Assembly: GCA_949740535.1 (NCBI GenBank)
Contig: CATJHO010000183.1
Location: 1-32,077, forward strand
Length of the DNA: 32,077 nucleotides
From: an uncultured Lachnospiraceae bacterium
Lineage (GTDB): Bacteria; Bacillota; Clostridia; Lachnospirales; Lachnospiraceae
Reading direction: 5' to 3'
The notes under the pieces are model-generated. The model saw nothing but the letters and a program-made list of their open reading frames with translations, was not told the DNA's origin and did no database searches. Positions within the stretch are counted from its first letter, which is position 1. The number at the start of each line of letters is the position of its first letter. A program made the position numbers and the translations under genes. Below are positions 30,287 to 32,077 of this stretch, piece by piece.

Positions 30287-32077
30287 TCAAAAAAGCATTC
30301 CCACATGGTAAACCGCAGCTGCCACCGCCCAGGCAAGTACCAGCTGGAACACTGCGCCAAAGATGGTCCACTTCCAGGAATTGGTCTCTTTCCGAATCGT
30401 CGCAACCGCTGCCATGCAGGGTGTATACAGTAAACAGAAGGTCATCAGTGCATAGGCATTGACTGCCGTAAATCCAAGACCGCCCAAAGCTTCCCGCATC
30501 CCGGCCATCCCGGCTGCTGAAGTTACATTGGTAATTCCAAACAGCACGCTCATACTAGACACCACCACCTCTTTCGCCGCAAGGCCTGCGATCAGGGCAA
30601 CCACTACCTGCCAGTACCCCAGACCAGCCGGTTTCATCAGCGGCGCCGCTGCCCGGCCGGCCGCTGCCCCAAAACTCATAGACATATCGGATACCATTCC
30701 ACCAGGCCCAAAGTTTAAAATTACCCAAAGCACAACGGATGCGGCAAAGATGGTTGTCCCCGCTTTGCGCAGATAATCCTCCACCTTCTCCCAGGTGTAA
30801 ATCGCTATGCTGTGAATATTGGGAGACTTGTATTCCGGAAGTTCAATCAGCAGTGTGTTGATCTCTTTCTTTCTCGTAAACAGATTCATTACCAGCGCCG
30901 CCACGACAGCTGTCACAATCCCCAGCACATACATGGAGTATGCTGCCCAAACAGCGCAGTTCGGGAAAAACATCCCTGAAAACAGCACATAAATAGGAAG
31001 CCTTGCGCTGCAGGACATAAAGGGTGTCACCAGAATGGTTTTCAGCCGGTCTCTGGGATCCTCAAGCGCCCTGGAGGCCATCACGGCAGGAACCGTACAG
31101 CCAAACCCCAGCAGCATAGGAATAAACGCCCGTCCCGACAGACCAATCTTTCCCATAATACCATCCATCACATAGGCCACTCTGGCCATATAGCCGCTGT
31201 CTTCCAGGAAGGCAAGAGCCAGAAACAGAATAAAAATATTTGGCAGAAAGGTCAGTATTCCTCCCACGCCAGCAATAATTCCATCTACCACCAGCGAGCG
31301 CACAATACTGCTTACGCCCCCGGACTCCATAGCGTTAAGAATCAAAGCCGTAACCTGATCCAGCCCCTCCTCCATATATCCCTTCAGCCAGTCGCCGATT
31401 GTAAAAGTGAGGAAAAATACAAGAGCCATAATCCCAAGGAAAATCGGCACTCCCCAGATACGGTTGGCCAGTACCCTGTCAATCTTGTCTGTAAATTCTG
31501 CCTTTCTGCTCTTTCCAACCAGACACTCTTCAATAATTTCCTCAATAAAATCATACTTCTGGCTGATAATCTCCGTCTCGCAGCTTTCCCTTGCAATCCC
31601 TGTCATATCAATGGGGTATTGATTTCGAATCTCTTCATCCCATTCCAAATGCTTGATCGCGTGCCAGCGCATATTGGGCAGTTCTCCGTATTTCTCCCGC
31701 AGACGGTCAGAAACCGCGTCAATCTTATCCTCCAGTTCATCGCTGTACACCATAACAATGTCTTTATGATGATCGTGCTTGTGATGGCTTATCCCTTCAT
31801 GATGGTGTTCCAGATTATGATCCAGCTCCCGATCCTTGTGATGAATCACCGCGTGCATCAAAATCTCCAATCCCTGCCTGGTTCTCGCACTTACCGGAAT
31901 ACAGGGAATCCCCAGCATTTCCGGCAGGCGGTGCAGATCCATATCCATACCCCGCTCTTCCACAATATCCATCATATTCAAAGCCAATACCACCGGTTTT
32001 CCAAGTTCTATCAGCTGCAGTGTCAGGTACAGATTCCGCTCCAGAGAAGAAGCATCTGCCACATCAATTACCACATC
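30287..32077 (-). CDS. feoB: Ferrous iron transporter FeoB, C-terminal part (5' end beyond the window)
   Basis: At least 596 residues remain; the frame is open to the window edge, beginning DVVIDVADASSLERNLYLT just after the missing G1-G3 motifs. The visible GTPase parts are G4 NMMD and G5 VSAR. A His-rich cytosolic segment follows, then a spacer with helices. The membrane domain has two gate motifs, GFGCTVPAVMASRALED and SCSARLPIYVLFSGMFF, and ends with CLLYTPCMAAVATIRKE. It imports Fe(II), with GTPase-controlled gating. No FeoA is visible on the downstream side. The His-rich stretch (about 31765-31858) has 11-12 His in about 30 residues, which is more than I expect for FeoB. Confidence 0.96.
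   Translation of the reverse strand, partial: DVVIDVADASSLERNLYLTLQLIELGKPVVLALNMMDIVEERGMDMDLHRLPEMLGIPCIPVSARTRQGLEILMHAVIHHKDRELDHNLEHHHEGISHHKHDHHKDIVMVYSDELEDKIDAVSDRLREKYGELPNMRWHAIKHLEWDEEIRNQYPIDMTGIARESCETEIISQKYDFIEEIIEECLVGKSRKAEFTDKIDRVLANRIWGVPIFLGIMALVFFLTFTIGDWLKGYMEEGLDQVTALILNAMESGGVSSIVRSLVVDGIIAGVGGILTFLPNIFILFLALAFLEDSGYMARVAYVMDGIMGKIGLSGRAFIPMLLGFGCTVPAVMASRALEDPRDRLKTILVTPFMSCSARLPIYVLFSGMFFPNCAVWAAYSMYVLGIVTAVVAALVMNLFTRKKEINTLLIELPEYKSPNIHSIAIYTWEKVEDYLRKAGTTIFAASVVLWVILNFGPGGMVSDMSMSFGAAAGRAAAPLMKPAGLGYWQVVVALIAGLAAKEVVVSSMSVLFGITNVTSAAGMAGMREALGGLGFTAVNAYALMTFCLLYTPCMAAVATIRKETNSWKWTIFGAVFQLVLAWAVAAAVYHVGMLF

Overview
The window is about 32 kb of a medium-GC Firmicutes chromosome. 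It is most likely from the Lachnospiraceae / Clostridium cluster XIVa gut group. This is inferred from gene content, AGGAGG-type ribosome sites with frequent GTG/TTG starts, and sugar ABC permeases without their own ATPase; no rRNA is present to confirm it. I see no tRNA, rRNA, CRISPR array, phage gene or transposase. The left operon runs off the left edge and feoB is cut by the right edge.

Region 1 (1-6.9 kb, all minus strand) is an L-ascorbate uptake and catabolism locus. It runs from a good promoter at 6620-6648 through ulaG (lactonase), PTS IIA, IIC and IIB, a strong terminator, a DeoR regulator, an unusual cytosolic FG-GAP/VCBS-type protein and ulaE (epimerase). A ribosome site for a further gene lies at the left edge. 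Region 2 (6.9-12.3 kb, minus) is a cell-envelope cluster: a CdaR/PucR-type regulator, ftsE, ftsX, a coiled-coil M23 hydrolase and an S41 C-terminal processing protease. This is the FtsEX-hydrolase division module plus a CtpB-like protease. Next come a YitT membrane protein (minus) and a small anchored protein with a degenerate FMN-binding-like fold (plus).

Region 3 (14.3-22.8 kb) is the most unusual part. A two-component system (plus strand) is divergent from a minus-strand operon encoding a small lipoprotein, a 782-residue lipoprotein that joins a propeller-like sensor half to an ABC solute-binding half, two sugar-type ABC permeases and a HlyD-like adaptor. No ATPase and no efflux permease is encoded. 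The divergent intergenic region carries the same operator, TTAGAGA repeated every 11 bp, facing each way. The response regulator therefore probably controls both arms. I consider this the best candidate for an undescribed system.

Region 4 (22.9-27.5 kb) holds glgB and a GH13 alpha-glucosidase/amylase-type enzyme in one minus-strand operon, divergent from a PfkB-family sugar-phosphate kinase. Both arms have near-perfect sigma-A promoters. Region 5 (27.5-32.1 kb) holds an 833-residue protein with TPR-like repeats, a long acidic linker and a CbbX/SpoVK-like AAA domain with a broken Walker B. Its probable 5' leader contains a 79-nt REP-like palindrome. The window ends in the C-terminal part of FeoB, which has a very His-rich cytosolic segment.
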